Shown here piece by piece: positions 47,525-58,246 of a DNA stretch of 64,000 nt. The position numbers were made by a program, and so were the translations under genes. Under the pieces are notes generated by a model that did no database searches, had not been told where the DNA came from, and saw only the letters and a program-made list of their open reading frames with translations. How positions within the stretch are numbered: position 1 is the stretch's first letter; each line of letters opens with the position of its first letter. Origin of the DNA: Siphonodentalium dalli (lineage: Eukaryota; Mollusca; Scaphopoda; Gadilida; Siphonodentaliidae); contig CP136063.1 in the NCBI GenBank assembly GCA_032622095.1, forward strand, positions 267,959,426 to 268,023,425, read 5' to 3'.

Positions 47525-48831
47525 GTGAAATCTGATGATGTCTTTCCGTATGATTCGGCTGCGTTAATGAAACAACGGGTTATTCGAAGTTTAACAGGGG
47601 ACCATGCAATTGATAAAAACAGTAGAAATATGAGAATGGCTGTTGACATCTACAGGCTAATGAAATTCATGGTTGACAAAGATACAGACTCTCTTGGAGA
47701 CATTATCAGTAAAAGTGGAAAACACAAAAGTGTCAGTCGACCCTCGGTATCGAGTATGATGATCAACGATGATGAGGATTCCACTGTAAATATAAATAAC
47801 TCAATCGTTAAAATACTGCGAGACATTTCACAAATAAAAACTGATAACGAATCATTCCACAAAGACTTTAACGAACGTGTCCCCAATATCGACATATCAG
47901 TGAAACATTTAGAAGCTCGATTGGAGAAAATAGAAGAAAACTCGGCATTGTTAAAGACATTGAACAGTTGAAAACGAACGTTTCTCGTATGGACAAGAAA
48001 ATACAAAGTATGGACGAAAAATTAGAACAAGAAATGATGACAGTAGAACGTATTCAAGATGACAAGTATTCAGGTGCAAAACAACTGAAAAGTGAACTGG
48101 CTGACGTTAAACGTGATATGTGTGATATAGTGCAAGGTTTAGACGAATTTGACAAGAAACAGAAAAGTTTTGAGGGACAATTGGCAACATTCAGGGACAT
48201 TGTGAACAAAAAACACATCCAACCAACGCATTCATGTGATAAACAGGTAAATGAAACGATAAAGCACAATGTAAATGTAATGAAGGATGAGTTCCGCAAT
48301 TTCACAACAAAAGTGACAAATAACCTTCAACAATTCGTCGAGTGCGTGAGTATATCCATGGCAGATGTATCAAAGACGCAACGAGACATAGCAGAAACAT
48401 TAAATGAGTTGATGAAATACGACACAGAAGATTCATATCCGGACGAAAAAGATAATCATTCTGAGAAAAGTTATCATTCCAGTGCTCAAAATGAAGAGAG
48501 ATATCAGCGAGATGTCCCGTTAAATGAAAACAGGCAAACACACCAGCAAGGTACCCATTACACAGATGAATCACAGGATGACTACTTCTTCTACAAGCAT
48601 GACCATCCAATTAAAACTTCACAAGTGTATCTCGGAGGATTCGCCGATTCTGTGACCATTCACGATATAAAGAAACACCTCATGTATAAAGAAGCCAGAT
48701 TCACTGTTATTCGCATGCTAAGAGGTAACTGTGCTCGAATCAATGTATGTGATTGTGATATAGACCATGTTCTCGCCCCACGATTTTGGCCTCGTGGCGC
48801 AATCTGCAGGATGTGGGTACACAAAGATTAA
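47525..48831 (+). CDS. LINE ORF1: coiled-coil nucleic-acid-binding protein (one frameshift)
   Basis: The open frame at 47525 has no ATG at its edge (GTG there; ATG TGA occurs one frame off at 47523); the first in-frame ATG is 47567. It runs to 47971, and the protein continues in the frame of 47968-48831, so one frameshift lies near TTAAAGACATTGAA (about 47950-47960). The middle is a long heptad-rich coiled coil (from about SIVKILRDISQIKTDNESF to KQKSFEGQLATFRDIVNKK). The C-terminal 70 residues, from VYLGGFADSVTIHDIKKHL to FWPRGAICRMWVHKD, look like the RRM-like domain of many invertebrate ORF1 proteins. Predicted role: trimerising RNA chaperone of the retrotransposon particle. ORF2 overlaps the end by 46 bp. 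Confidence 0.8.
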
Positions 48832-51800
48832 TCAATTCGGTTATTTATCTGTGTATATACCGTGTTAACTGGCGAAGTATGTCTAAAATTATTGCACTAT
48901 TAGCTTTGGCCTTATGTGTGTACATAACATGTTCTAGCAATCATAACGCTTGTTGGTCACAAATTAAAATGAACTGTAACGGAACAATGGGAACAGCTAA
49001 TCTTAAAATGATTACCTGGAATGCAACAGGTGTAATGTCCTCTGGGTATTACTTGAGTCAATTGCTCAAAAGTGGTGTGCATGACATAATAGGCCTGAGT
49101 GAGCACTGGCTCTATCAATGTGATACAAATTTTCTCGGTTCGCTGGACAAGTCTTATGAATATTTTGCAGTGTGCGATTCCCGTCAACGGATTCCAAATA
49201 AAAGAGGGAGACCCAGTGGTGGTGTCGCGCTGTTATGGCACACGCGAATTACTGAACGTATAAGTCCGCTTACAATAGAAGATGACAGAATAATAGGAGT
49301 ACAGTTCAAAATAACAGACAACTGTTTTCTATATATATTACAGGTATACCTGCCTTCTACAAATTACTCGGCCGAATATTACGATGAATACACGAAAACA
49401 CTTGGCGATATTTGTGATATGTACAAACCGCATGGTAATGTGATAGTAATGGGAGATTTCAATGGCCAATTCGAGAAATTCGATGAACGAAACATGGCAT
49501 TCAAAAGACTTGTCAAGCGAATCGAAATGGTGTCTGTGAATTATACATTCTGTCAAGATTGCCCGCGCTCCACGTGCGTCCCTTTTGGTGATGGTTTATA
49601 CGATGGAACGACTGTTGATCATATATTGATCCCATCAACTCTTGTTCCTTTCATAAGAGAGGTACATGTTTTAGACGATGATGCCATCAATGTATCCAAT
49701 CACAGACCAGTTACTTTGAGCTTGAGCGTTGAACTGCGATATCGACACATAACAGAAAGCGCCGAAGAACGCTGTGTTATAGATTGGAAAAAAGCCAAAT
49801 CTCAGCCGGAAATCCTTGAAAATTATAAACGAACTCTTGATTTAGAATTAAACTCATTTGACACATTAGATAAACAGGAAACCGATACATGTATACTATA
49901 CGATTCAATTGTAAGTGCAATATCAAAAGCTTCCGAAACAACCTTACCGAATAGGAAATTCAATAAACGGTTGAAACCTTTCTGGAATGAAAACTTAAAA
50001 AATATGCACAAAAATATGCGGACTCTCCGGAAAATTTGGGTGAATAAAGGCAGACCTCGCGCAGATACTCATTCGGAAAGTTACACGAACTATAAACTTG
50101 CAAAATGTGATTTCCGGAGAGAATATAGAACAGTTTCTGTTCAATACTTGGCCGAACAAAACAATGAAATCGATGAGCGTGCACAAATTGATCAGAACTA
50201 TTTATTTCGCGTATTACATACGAAGCGTCAGAAAAATCATATAGATAAGAACGCATTTTTCTTTTATGAGGGACAAACTCTTCGTCATGATCACGAAATT
50301 GCGGAAGGGTGTGCATCTTACTTTGAGAAGTTATATTCGCCATTGTACATACCGGAGTTTGATAACCAACACTTTAACTACGTGAACGAATTCGTGACGC
50401 GATTGGCCGATAGCGATAACAATGATGATAAGAACAATGACATACTCTTTAGGGTCACTCCACGTGAAATACTTTCGGTATATCGCAACCTCAGCTTTGG
50501 CAAAGCAACTGGTTGGGATGGCATATCGAATGAGCATTTAATATACGGAAGCCAGAAGTTAACTCAGACGGTATCGAATCTCATGACAGCAATGATTCAA
50601 ACACAAATAGTCCCACCACATATGAAACGTGGTGTAATCATAACGCTACACAAAGGCGGTTCAAAAGTCAGAACTGACTTTGATAGCTACAGAGCTATAA
50701 CTCTGATGCCCACTCTATACAAGCTACTCAAAATTTTTTTACAAGCTCGAATTGAAATATACGCTCCAAAATTACTTAATGTACACCCGCTTCAACACGG
50801 CTTTCAGAAGGGAATAAGCGCCACGATGACATCTTATGTAATGAAAGAATGCATTGCATATGTATCTGAAAGTAAACAAAAGCTGTATAGCTTATTTTTA
50901 GACGTCTGGAAAGCTTTCGACACCGTCTGGATTAACGGATTGCTATACAAATTGCACGCATGTGGTTTCAAAGGAAATTTATTTTGTTTGATACGTGAAC
51001 TTCTGATCAACGTAACGTGTTCTGTTCGTCATAATAACGTTTTTTCCAGGTGGTTTGACGTGCGACAGGGAGCCAGGCAAGGGGGTATCCTCTCCCCTTT
51101 GTACTATATGATCTACGTGGACGAGTTAATACATATTCTTGCAAACTCAGATTTTGGCTTAAACATGCTCGGTGTAAATTGTACGTCCCCAACTCATGCA
51201 GACGATATGGTTCTGCTGTCTCTCAACAAATCTGGGCTATCAGCGCTTTGCGATATTTGCTACGACTACAGCAAGAAGTGGCGGTATAAATATAACCCAA
51301 CAAAATGCGCTGTAGTAGTCTTCAATGAAACTAAAGCAGAATTTTTGCGTCAAAATCGAATCTGGAAAATAGGTACCTCAGATATCACAGAAAGTACGAG
51401 CATCACTCATTTGGGTATTTCTATTGATAAATATGACTTTAATGGTATATTCACTGATCATATATGCGATAAGACTCGTAGCACGTTCATGATGCTAAAC
51501 AACGCCGGCCTTTATCCGGGTGGTATGACACCAAAAAGTTGCTCATTAATCTATTCGTCAGTAGTTATACCTAAAGGTCTCTATGGTTCAGAACTACTAT
51601 GGAATCTAAACCAAAATCACATTGAACGACTTGAGAGAACACATAGATTCTGCTTAAAGTATTACCAGGGCCTTCATCGTCGTACAAAAACGGTTATAGC
51701 CCAAGGATTGGTCGGAACCTCGTCAATGCTATCACTTATTGAAAAACGTAAATTGTCACTTTTCGGTTCATTGTGCAACTTAACATCTTCTAAAACTGTG

Positions 51801-51878
51801 AAACAAGTATTTCTCACGCGCTTATATCAGTACATATATAGTTGGCACTACATGTTCATCATCAAGTTACATGTCTGA
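48786..51878 (+). CDS. LINE ORF2: AP endonuclease and reverse transcriptase
   Basis: A 1,030-codon frame. It nicks target DNA and primes reverse transcription of the element RNA. Endonuclease: MITWNATG (about residue 75), LSEHW (E106), VMGDFNG (D224, N226), VDHI (D278) and SNHRPV (N305-H306). The last is SDH in most APE-type enzymes, so D to N here may weaken nicking. RT: GKATGWDGIS, KRGVIITLHKGG, SYRAITLMPTLYK, FQKG, motif A FLDVWKAFD (about 705), motif B RQGARQGGILSPL (about 760), motif C HADDM (about 804). A hydrophobic segment MSKIIALLALALCVYITCSS precedes the endonuclease and is odd for a LINE; the start could be any of several ATGs up to 49008. The true C-terminus continues after a frameshift near 51840. 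Confidence 0.93.
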   Translation: MASWRNLQDVGTQRLINSVIYLCIYRVNWRSMSKIIALLALALCVYITCSSNHNACWSQIKMNCNGTMGTANLKMITWNATGVMSSGYYLSQLLKSGVHDIIGLSEHWLYQCDTNFLGSLDKSYEYFAVCDSRQRIPNKRGRPSGGVALLWHTRITERISPLTIEDDRIIGVQFKITDNCFLYILQVYLPSTNYSAEYYDEYTKTLGDICDMYKPHGNVIVMGDFNGQFEKFDERNMAFKRLVKRIEMVSVNYTFCQDCPRSTCVPFGDGLYDGTTVDHILIPSTLVPFIREVHVLDDDAINVSNHRPVTLSLSVELRYRHITESAEERCVIDWKKAKSQPEILENYKRTLDLELNSFDTLDKQETDTCILYDSIVSAISKASETTLPNRKFNKRLKPFWNENLKNMHKNMRTLRKIWVNKGRPRADTHSESYTNYKLAKCDFRREYRTVSVQYLAEQNNEIDERAQIDQNYLFRVLHTKRQKNHIDKNAFFFYEGQTLRHDHEIAEGCASYFEKLYSPLYIPEFDNQHFNYVNEFVTRLADSDNNDDKNNDILFRVTPREILSVYRNLSFGKATGWDGISNEHLIYGSQKLTQTVSNLMTAMIQTQIVPPHMKRGVIITLHKGGSKVRTDFDSYRAITLMPTLYKLLKIFLQARIEIYAPKLLNVHPLQHGFQKGISATMTSYVMKECIAYVSESKQKLYSLFLDVWKAFDTVWINGLLYKLHACGFKGNLFCLIRELLINVTCSVRHNNVFSRWFDVRQGARQGGILSPLYYMIYVDELIHILANSDFGLNMLGVNCTSPTHADDMVLLSLNKSGLSALCDICYDYSKKWRYKYNPTKCAVVVFNETKAEFLRQNRIWKIGTSDITESTSITHLGISIDKYDFNGIFTDHICDKTRSTFMMLNNAGLYPGGMTPKSCSLIYSSVVIPKGLYGSELLWNLNQNHIERLERTHRFCLKYYQGLHRRTKTVIAQGLVGTSSMLSLIEKRKLSLFGSLCNLTSSKTVKQVFLTRLYQYIYSWHYMFIIKLHV

Positions 51879-52479
51879 CATCATTGACACTCTTAACAAA
51901 TATGACATGACCGAAGCTCTTGAAAACTACATCGAAAATTCAATATTCCCTAAGAAATCCACATGGAAATGTGCCATAAACGAATCATGGTCAAAAGTTA
52001 ATAGAGAACATTGGGACATGAGCGTAAATGAGGATACTCGACTTGCCAGGTTCGCTGCCGTCCATCCAACGTTATGCATGTCCCGGCTATGGGAAAATTG
52101 TCGCATATACCCAGCCCATAAAAAATCATATCTACTTATTGCACGCCTTGTTTGCATACTGGAAACAAATGAGGAAACCTGCGTACTATGTGACAACAAA
52201 CATAAAGATCTTGTAAAACATGCCTTAATCGAATGTTCTTCCATTTGCGACGATCGAAATACCTTTGAATTCGATCTACTAAACTTGTTTCATGTAGACA
52301 TTTATATGCAATATGACAAACTGGATGTAGAATCCAAAACGCGCGTTCTACTAACATGTCTACATGAAAACATATACTGTGCTCCCGAAGAAGAAAATAA
52401 ACAAATAGATTTTTTCATGAACAAAGCTGCATTCCTCTGGAGAGTATATGTTGATCGACTGACGCCAAGTCCTGACTAG
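51871..52479 (+). CDS. LINE ORF2 C-terminal part, frameshifted
   Basis: The frame becomes the ORF2 continuation just after TACATATATAG near 51840, where a TA-repeat length change probably caused the shift. FPKKSTWKC and RLWENCRIYPAHKKSYLL match the remnant at 19.8-20.7 kb. CVLCDNKHKDLVKHALIEC is a CxxC-H-C zinc knuckle, usual at the end of ORF2 in several LINE clades and thought to contact element RNA. Ends at TAG 52477-52479, so the joined ORF2 is about 1,225 residues, normal for the class. Confidence 0.85.
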   Translation: MSDIIDTLNKYDMTEALENYIENSIFPKKSTWKCAINESWSKVNREHWDMSVNEDTRLARFAAVHPTLCMSRLWENCRIYPAHKKSYLLIARLVCILETNEETCVLCDNKHKDLVKHALIECSSICDDRNTFEFDLLNLFHVDIYMQYDKLDVESKTRVLLTCLHENIYCAPEEENKQIDFFMNKAAFLWRVYVDRLTPSPD

Positions 52480-52995
52480 ATCTCCCAAACCTTCATATAA
52501 ACTCGATCATAACATGCAGTTATAAGCGTGTTCGTAATTGTTCATACCACATGTATCTGTGTATTGTTTTACCAGTAAGTACATTTGTATGTATGTATGT
52601 TTGCCGTTTGTTTGGTTGTTTGTCTCGTATGCCTGCTTGTCTGACTGTCGTCTGTATGTCTGTAAGTAGTGCTGGGGAAATGGTCGGCTCCGAGTCGGTA
52701 AGACTGCACAAAGGCATTGGCGTTTGTGGGTCTTCCAGAGAGAGAGATCCCTGATTTGGGTCCAACTCCGGCTTGGTCGTCTCGGAGTATGCTATTTTTC
52801 TGTCTGTAGGTACGATATGGCTGTAGAATGGAATGTCTATTTTATGTAGTGCATGAGTGTGTGTATATGTGTAGTTGGTTCGTCATACATATTGAGACAT
52901 GTGTTGTAGATATGTTTGTAATCCTTAATTTTTAATACACTGTGTTATGTACCAAATTTGTGTTTGTTCTCATAATGTAACATTTATATATGAAT
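52480..52995 (+). other. LINE 3' UTR
   Basis: About 515 bp between the ORF2 stop and the hairpin, rich in TGT/TCTG words (GTATGTATGTATGTTTGCCG at 52589). It carries no open frame of note. The corresponding region of the 20.7-21.2 kb remnant ends in the same hairpin. Confidence 0.6.
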
Positions 52996-53018
52996 CTCCA
53001 TATATGGAGGATAATAAA
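52996..53018 (+). promoter_or_regulatory. LINE 3'-terminal hairpin and polyadenylation signal
   Basis: CTCCATATATGGAG (52996-53009) is a perfect 14-bp palindrome, followed by AATAAA at 53013-53018. The same CTCCA/TGGAG stem ends the remnant at 21164. Confidence 0.65.
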
Positions 53019-53030
53019 GATGTATATATA

Positions 53031-53428
53031 TATAAGAGAATGCATTGGCATAACAATTTCTTATAAATTTTTATAAATGTTTCTTATATTCTTCAACATT
53101 TTTTATAATTTTTTTTATCATCTTTTATCAATTTTTTCTTACACTCTTTAACCATTTTGTTGTTGTCATTTTTGTTATCATTTTTTCTTACATTCCTTAA
53201 CAACTTATATCATTTGTTATTATTATTTCTTACATTCGTTAACATTTTTTTGATCATTTTTTTCTTCATTTATTAACAATTGTAAAAAAAAATATAAAAT
53301 TTGTTAGGCCTATGCATTCTCTTATATATGCGACTCGAATATACAATAGGTCGCCTCGCATATATTAGAGAATGCAATGGCACCGGTTTTCGCAAATATT
53401 CAGGAAGCTCCCGCCATGAAAGGGTTAA
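53031..53428. mobile_element. Damaged palindrome MITE with one TTAA end
   Basis: Half a palindrome (TATAAGAGAATGCATTGGC, 53032-53050) abuts the LINE tail. A diverged full palindrome lies at 53309-53380, followed by GGAAGCTCCCGCCATGAAAGGG and TTAA (53425-53428). The long spacer contains repeated TTTTTTCTTACATTC-like words. The left terminus is missing, perhaps removed when the LINE inserted. Confidence 0.6.
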
Positions 53429-53812
53429 AAGGCAACCAGAGACAATACTGTTTTAATCAGTCATGTAACATAAATTAACATCTTTGAAAGAAATTTAGTT
53501 TGTGGTGATCAGCTGAGCCGAATGTAGGCTTAACATATTCCAATGACTATAGATTGGAACATGTATAATTGTGCGGCTCCTCCTTGCGTTGGAGCTGTCC
53601 AACTGTTGGACATTAATTTTCCAACCTGACCCCCAAATTTCCACCTGATTGCAATTTCAGACTAAATCTGGACTAAATATAGAAGAAGAAAAAATAGGCT
53701 AAGGTTGGTCTAAACACAACACATCCTTACTAATTATGGCTTGTAAAATAAAACAATGAGAAAAAATTCAACCAATATGGGGTATAACATTTTCAACAAA
53801 TATTCGATACAT

Positions 53813-54207
53813 TAAAGGTACTCAATCCAATTAGATGGTCCCAATATCATCATATTCAAACAACAACAATTTAAAAAAAAATGCTGCTTCAGTTATCAGA
53901 ATCGATTAATTGCCAGAAATAATGCTAACCACAGTCAGCTATAGTATAAAATTGCCCAAAACCTGTTATTTATCAACATTTTGTTCAACGAAATTTGCCA
54001 GTTTGTCAGATATATGACACAAAAAAGCCACTTGATTTTAGGGTTATCCATCTTCATCCGTAATTTGGTCCGAGTCCGTCTTCTCGTTGACTTTTTACTG
54101 GGCCACTAAGAACTATCGGTGGTGAAAAATCATAGATTTCAAAAATCGATATCTGATCACTCTGAGATTTAATGGGTGGGTTCATCAACTCGAATGAAAT
54201 ATTTGTT
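53813..54207. repeat. Dispersed 400-bp repeat, inverted copy of 30550-30950
   Basis: Starts AAAGGTACTCAATCC and ends GAATGAAATATTT; carries AAAACCTGTTATTTATCAAC, AGCCACTTGATTTTAGGGTT and TTTTTACTGGGCCA in the order expected of an inverted copy. Confidence 0.75.
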
Positions 54208-54368
54208 ACCACCCGAATAGAAGCCAAGGAAATAGTAATTTGCGATGTTAATTTGGATTATGCATCTTTAAATCTGGTCATGGCACAGTTGACATCGAAT
54301 AAGTTGATACATTGTGGTATACTAACTTCTTTTTGGCGGGCGTGTTCAACTTCTTTATTTTGGATGCT

Positions 54369-55221
54369 CAGGCATAAACAGAACCAGCGGGTGGCTGTAT
54401 GCACGCTATACTCTCATGTACGCTCAGGCACAAACAGAACGAACGGGTGGCTGTATGCACGCTATACTCTCATGTACGCTCAGGCACAAACAGAACCAGC
54501 GGGTGGCTGTATGCACGCTATACTCTCATGTACGCTCAGGCACAAACAGAACGAACGGGTGGCTGTATGCACGCTATACTCTCATGTACGCTCAGGCACA
54601 AACAGAACGAACGGGTGGCTGTATGCACGCTATACTCTCATGTACGCTCAGGCACAAACAGAACGAACGGGTGGCTGTATGCACGCTATACTCTCATGTA
54701 CGCTCAGGCACAAACAGAACGAACGGGTGGCTGTATACACGCTATACTCTCATGTACGCTCAGGCACAAACAGAACGAACGGGTGGCTGTATGCACGCTA
54801 TACTCTCATGTACGCTCAGGCACAAACAGAACGAACGGGTGGCTGTATACACGCTATACTCTCATGTACGCTCAGGCACAAACAGAACGAACGGGTGGCT
54901 GTATACACGCTATACTATCATGTACGCTCAGGCACAAACAGAACGAACGGGTGGCTGTATGCACGCTATACTCTCATGTACGCTCAGGCACAAACAGAAC
55001 GAACGGGTGGCTGTATGCACGCTATACTCTCATGTACGCTCAGGCACAAACAGAACGAACGGGTGGCTGTATACACGCTATACTATCATGTACGCTCAGG
55101 CACAAACAGAACGAACGGGTGGCTGTATGCACGCTATACTATCATGTACGCTCAGGCACAAACAGAACGAACGGGTGGCTGTATGCACGCTATACTCTCA
55201 TGTACGCTCATGCACAAACGG
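54369..55221. repeat. 56-bp minisatellite (about 15 copies)
   Basis: Unit includes CAGGCACAAACAGAACGAAC, GGGTGGCTGTATGCACGCTA and CTCATGTACGCT. Variation: GAACCAGC in the first and third units, ATACACG for ATGCACG, ACTATC for ACTCTC. Open in all three forward frames; not genes. Confidence 0.97.
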
Positions 55222-55375
55222 TGGAAATTGTTCTAATAGTTCTCATGATTTACAATATTTACTGAGCAATGTGTAATGTTTTGGACCAACAGTCACATAT
55301 CTTCAAAATTTGGAACGGAAATCGATATTGATCATTTGGGAAATTCCAACATTAGGCCAATATAAAAATATAGCT

Positions 55376-55950
55376 AGATTTACATCCCCTCCCGGCCATA
55401 TTTACATCCCCTCCCGACCCTATTTACATCCCCTCCCGACCATATTTACATCCCCTCCCACCATATTTACATCCCCTCCCGACCATATTTACATCCCCTC
55501 CCGACCATATTTACATCCCCTCCCGACCATATTTACATCCCCTCGCGACCCTATTTACATCCCCTCCCGACCCTATTTACATCCCCTCCCGACCATATTT
55601 ACATCCCCTCCCGGCCCTATTTACATCCCCTCCCGACCCTATTTACATCCCCTCCCGACCATATTTACATCCCCTCCCGGCCCTATTTACATCCCCTCCC
55701 GACCATACTTACATCCCCTCCCGACCATATTTACATCCCCTCCCGACCATATTTACATCCCCTCCCGACCATAATTACATCCCCTCCCGGCCCTATTTAC
55801 ATCCCCTCCCGACCCTATTTACAACCCCTCCCGACCATATTTACATCCCCTCCCGGCCCTATTTACATCCCCTCCCGACCATATTTACATCCCCTCCCGA
55901 CCATATTTACATCCCCTCCCGACCATATTTACATCCCCTCCCGACCATAT
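55376..55950. repeat. 22-bp minisatellite (about 26 copies)
   Basis: Unit TTTACATCCCCTCCCGACC plus ATA or CTA, C/T-rich on this strand. Variants are GGCC for GACC and CTA for ATA. One unit is a base shorter (CCCACCATA near 55457). The C-rich strand bias is strong. Confidence 0.97.
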
Positions 55951-56037
55951 TTTTAGTTCCCTCCTCGATTTTTGTATTTGCATATTTTTTATGCAATTTT
56001 TTACTCATGCCATGATGGGAGCTGCGCTGGTGAAGCG

Positions 56038-56271
56038 TTAAAGACCCTGTGCCAGTACAATATCTTATCTGCAATATCTATCAGTTGCCCATAGGCAGCC
56101 TAGCATATATACGATAATGCACTGACACTGAATGTAAATATTGTCACATGTAGGCCATTGCATTCTCTTATATATACGAGGCGCCCTATGGGAGACTCGC
56201 ATATTTTAAGATAATGCATTGGCACAGGGTTTTCGCAAAAAATCAGGAAGCTCCACTCATGGAAGGGTTAA
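56038..56271. mobile_element. Degenerate TTAA-bounded palindrome MITE
   Basis: TTAA at 56038-56041 and 56268-56271. Both internal palindromes are present but heavily diverged (56049-56118 and 56154-56222), bounded by CCCTGTGCC and GGCACAGGG. The right arm (CAGGAAGCTCC...GAAGGG) matches the right arm of 53031-53428; the left arm is only a few bases, so it is probably truncated. Confidence 0.6.
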
Positions 56272-58246
56272 TCATCTAATTACATTTCAATGATCTATAT
56301 ATTAATCAGTCTATTTCGATCAAATGGAACAATCTAAATCACCATGTAATATATAATATCTAGAACTTTCCATGACCATCTATGTTAGGAAGATTATAAT
56401 ATAAAAAATAAAATTCGCAATTTATTTATATTGGCCTCAGGAGGATTTCACTTTGGACAATTCGATTGATTGGGAATCTTCCGGTACCAGCTGGACAATT
56501 ATAATCCAATTGGGGGGGGGGACGGGCGGAGGGTATACACGTGACAGGGATTTTGCCTCATTGAAGACTTCCCAATGTGTACTATGGTTAAAGGGATAAT
56601 CACGCCGAATTGAGTTTGAATGATAACATAATGTTGTATTGTAATATATGTATAGTTGTATAGTATGTAACACCAAACTGTAATATATTCACTAATGCTC
56701 TCCGACAAGGGAGGTCAATAAAAGTATATGGCGTATAGCTACGTACCTGTGTATTGTACTTTGATAATTGCATGGCGGTAACATAACGCTTGTATATATG
56801 ACGTCTGTCATAATGAATTGCATGGGAACTATCGGGTGACATGTTCGTGTTTAATGCGCGTTCTATTCGCCTTCTGCTGCTCCCATGTCTGCTGACGGAT
56901 GCAAGCAAGAACATAAATATATATATTTCCTTAACCACATGCTCAAAGCTATATATATGGAGACTAGCTTGTTGATAAAACTTGTGATTATACTATGTTG
57001 TCGTGCATATGGCTTGTAAATAAATGTGCATGTGAACAATGAAATTGCATTTTGACGGACAGCATTAAGCCTCCGGCTAGGGAGGCTGACACTTTTGATA
57101 TATAGCGCTGCTGTATTTTGGGGAAACAATTACGAAGCAACATTGTGTCCGCTATTTGTCCTGCGTTTCTGCCCATGTCTCAGTAACAGCGTAATGTACC
57201 GGGATAACCACTGCTTAGTTTTATTTCTGTCAATTCTCTCATTATTACAGGTGAGTGTCTTTACCATTTCTTTGCTGAATTGGATTTCAGTCAGGGGGTG
57301 GTGGAAAAAAGTTCCGGACACGTTGGCGCTTTTTTCATTTTGACATATCTTGGCACCCACCACCCGCATTTAAAAAACTCTATTTGCAGAGACCCACCAC
57401 CTTTTTCGAAGATTTGTGACAAATATCTACTCGATATGATAACCATTCAATGTATCACACAGACGTTTTCATTATTAATAATCTGCAATGCTTTGTTACA
57501 CAGTTGGAGGCACGCTCAACAATGTTTTTTTTATATTTTTTAAATGCATGTTTTTATTTATTTTTATGTTTCATTTTTGTCAACTTGTTTGATACTTCGA
57601 TAAAGGCCACATTTCTTTTCCTACTGGTCCTGACTCGAACCTGCTGTTATAAACAATGCAAATCCAGAAATGTACTTTGGTCACATTTTAAAATGTTCTT
57701 AATGTCCCTAATTGTCTTACCAAATCGTCAATTCACGCAAAACACATCCTTTGAGTACAATATAATGAAATGTAACTGTTGACTAATATACATGTTCACA
57801 TGTATGGACACAGCCTTTTATATGAATTTGAGTACCCTTGTATGGCCTTGTTCTGTGCATAGTGAGGGTGATTATAAATGAAGATGCGGTAGAAACAAGT
57901 TGATATAATTTAATACATGAGTCTGTTATCCATATGCCGGGCAGTGGCAGGCAATGTTTTAGTTTCCAGTTTTCATTTCGACCAGCATATTAATGTGATA
58001 TTATGTACCTAGATTTATTTTTATTTAAAAATTTCTTTTTAAGCAAATTCTGTTTTTTATGATTCGCAACATGCAGATCGTGCCAAATATTTTTTCGGGT
58101 CACAGTCTGGAACAATGATGAATTCTATGCATCCAGCAGATGTGTTTAGTATGGGTTCTGAAGAGATAACCCACTCCTATATTACTGCTATACACAATGT
58201 TTAATTCCATTTATGGGTCAAAATTGATGATATATTTTGTATATAG
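56272..58246. other. Unassigned 2 kb
   Basis: Contains a G-run at 56512-56520. Open frames of up to 112 codons occur on both strands without recognisable motifs. I see no repeat or RNA gene. Confidence 0.35.

Larger units (their letters stand above)
46637..53020 (+). mobile_element. Near-complete APE-type non-LTR retrotransposon (CR1/jockey-like)
   Basis: Order: 25-bp tandem array, ORF1 (one frameshift), ORF2 endonuclease-RT (one frameshift near its C-terminus), about 520 bp of 3' UTR, 3' hairpin and AATAAA, then a TA-rich tail ending near 53030. Only two frame breaks over 4.9 kb of coding DNA make it the youngest retrotransposon here. The lineage name is provisional; CR1-, L2- and jockey-type elements share this plan. 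The 3' tail joins half of a 67-bp palindrome. Confidence 0.85.

Noticed and set aside
47246-47649. Minus-strand frames with YDTYGLCYIRHLRAV repeats
   Set aside because: Antisense reading of the 25-bp array.
54172-55276. 286-354-codon frames in three phases
   Set aside because: 56-bp minisatellite read in three frames. The non-repeat N-terminal part of the longest lies partly over a dispersed repeat.
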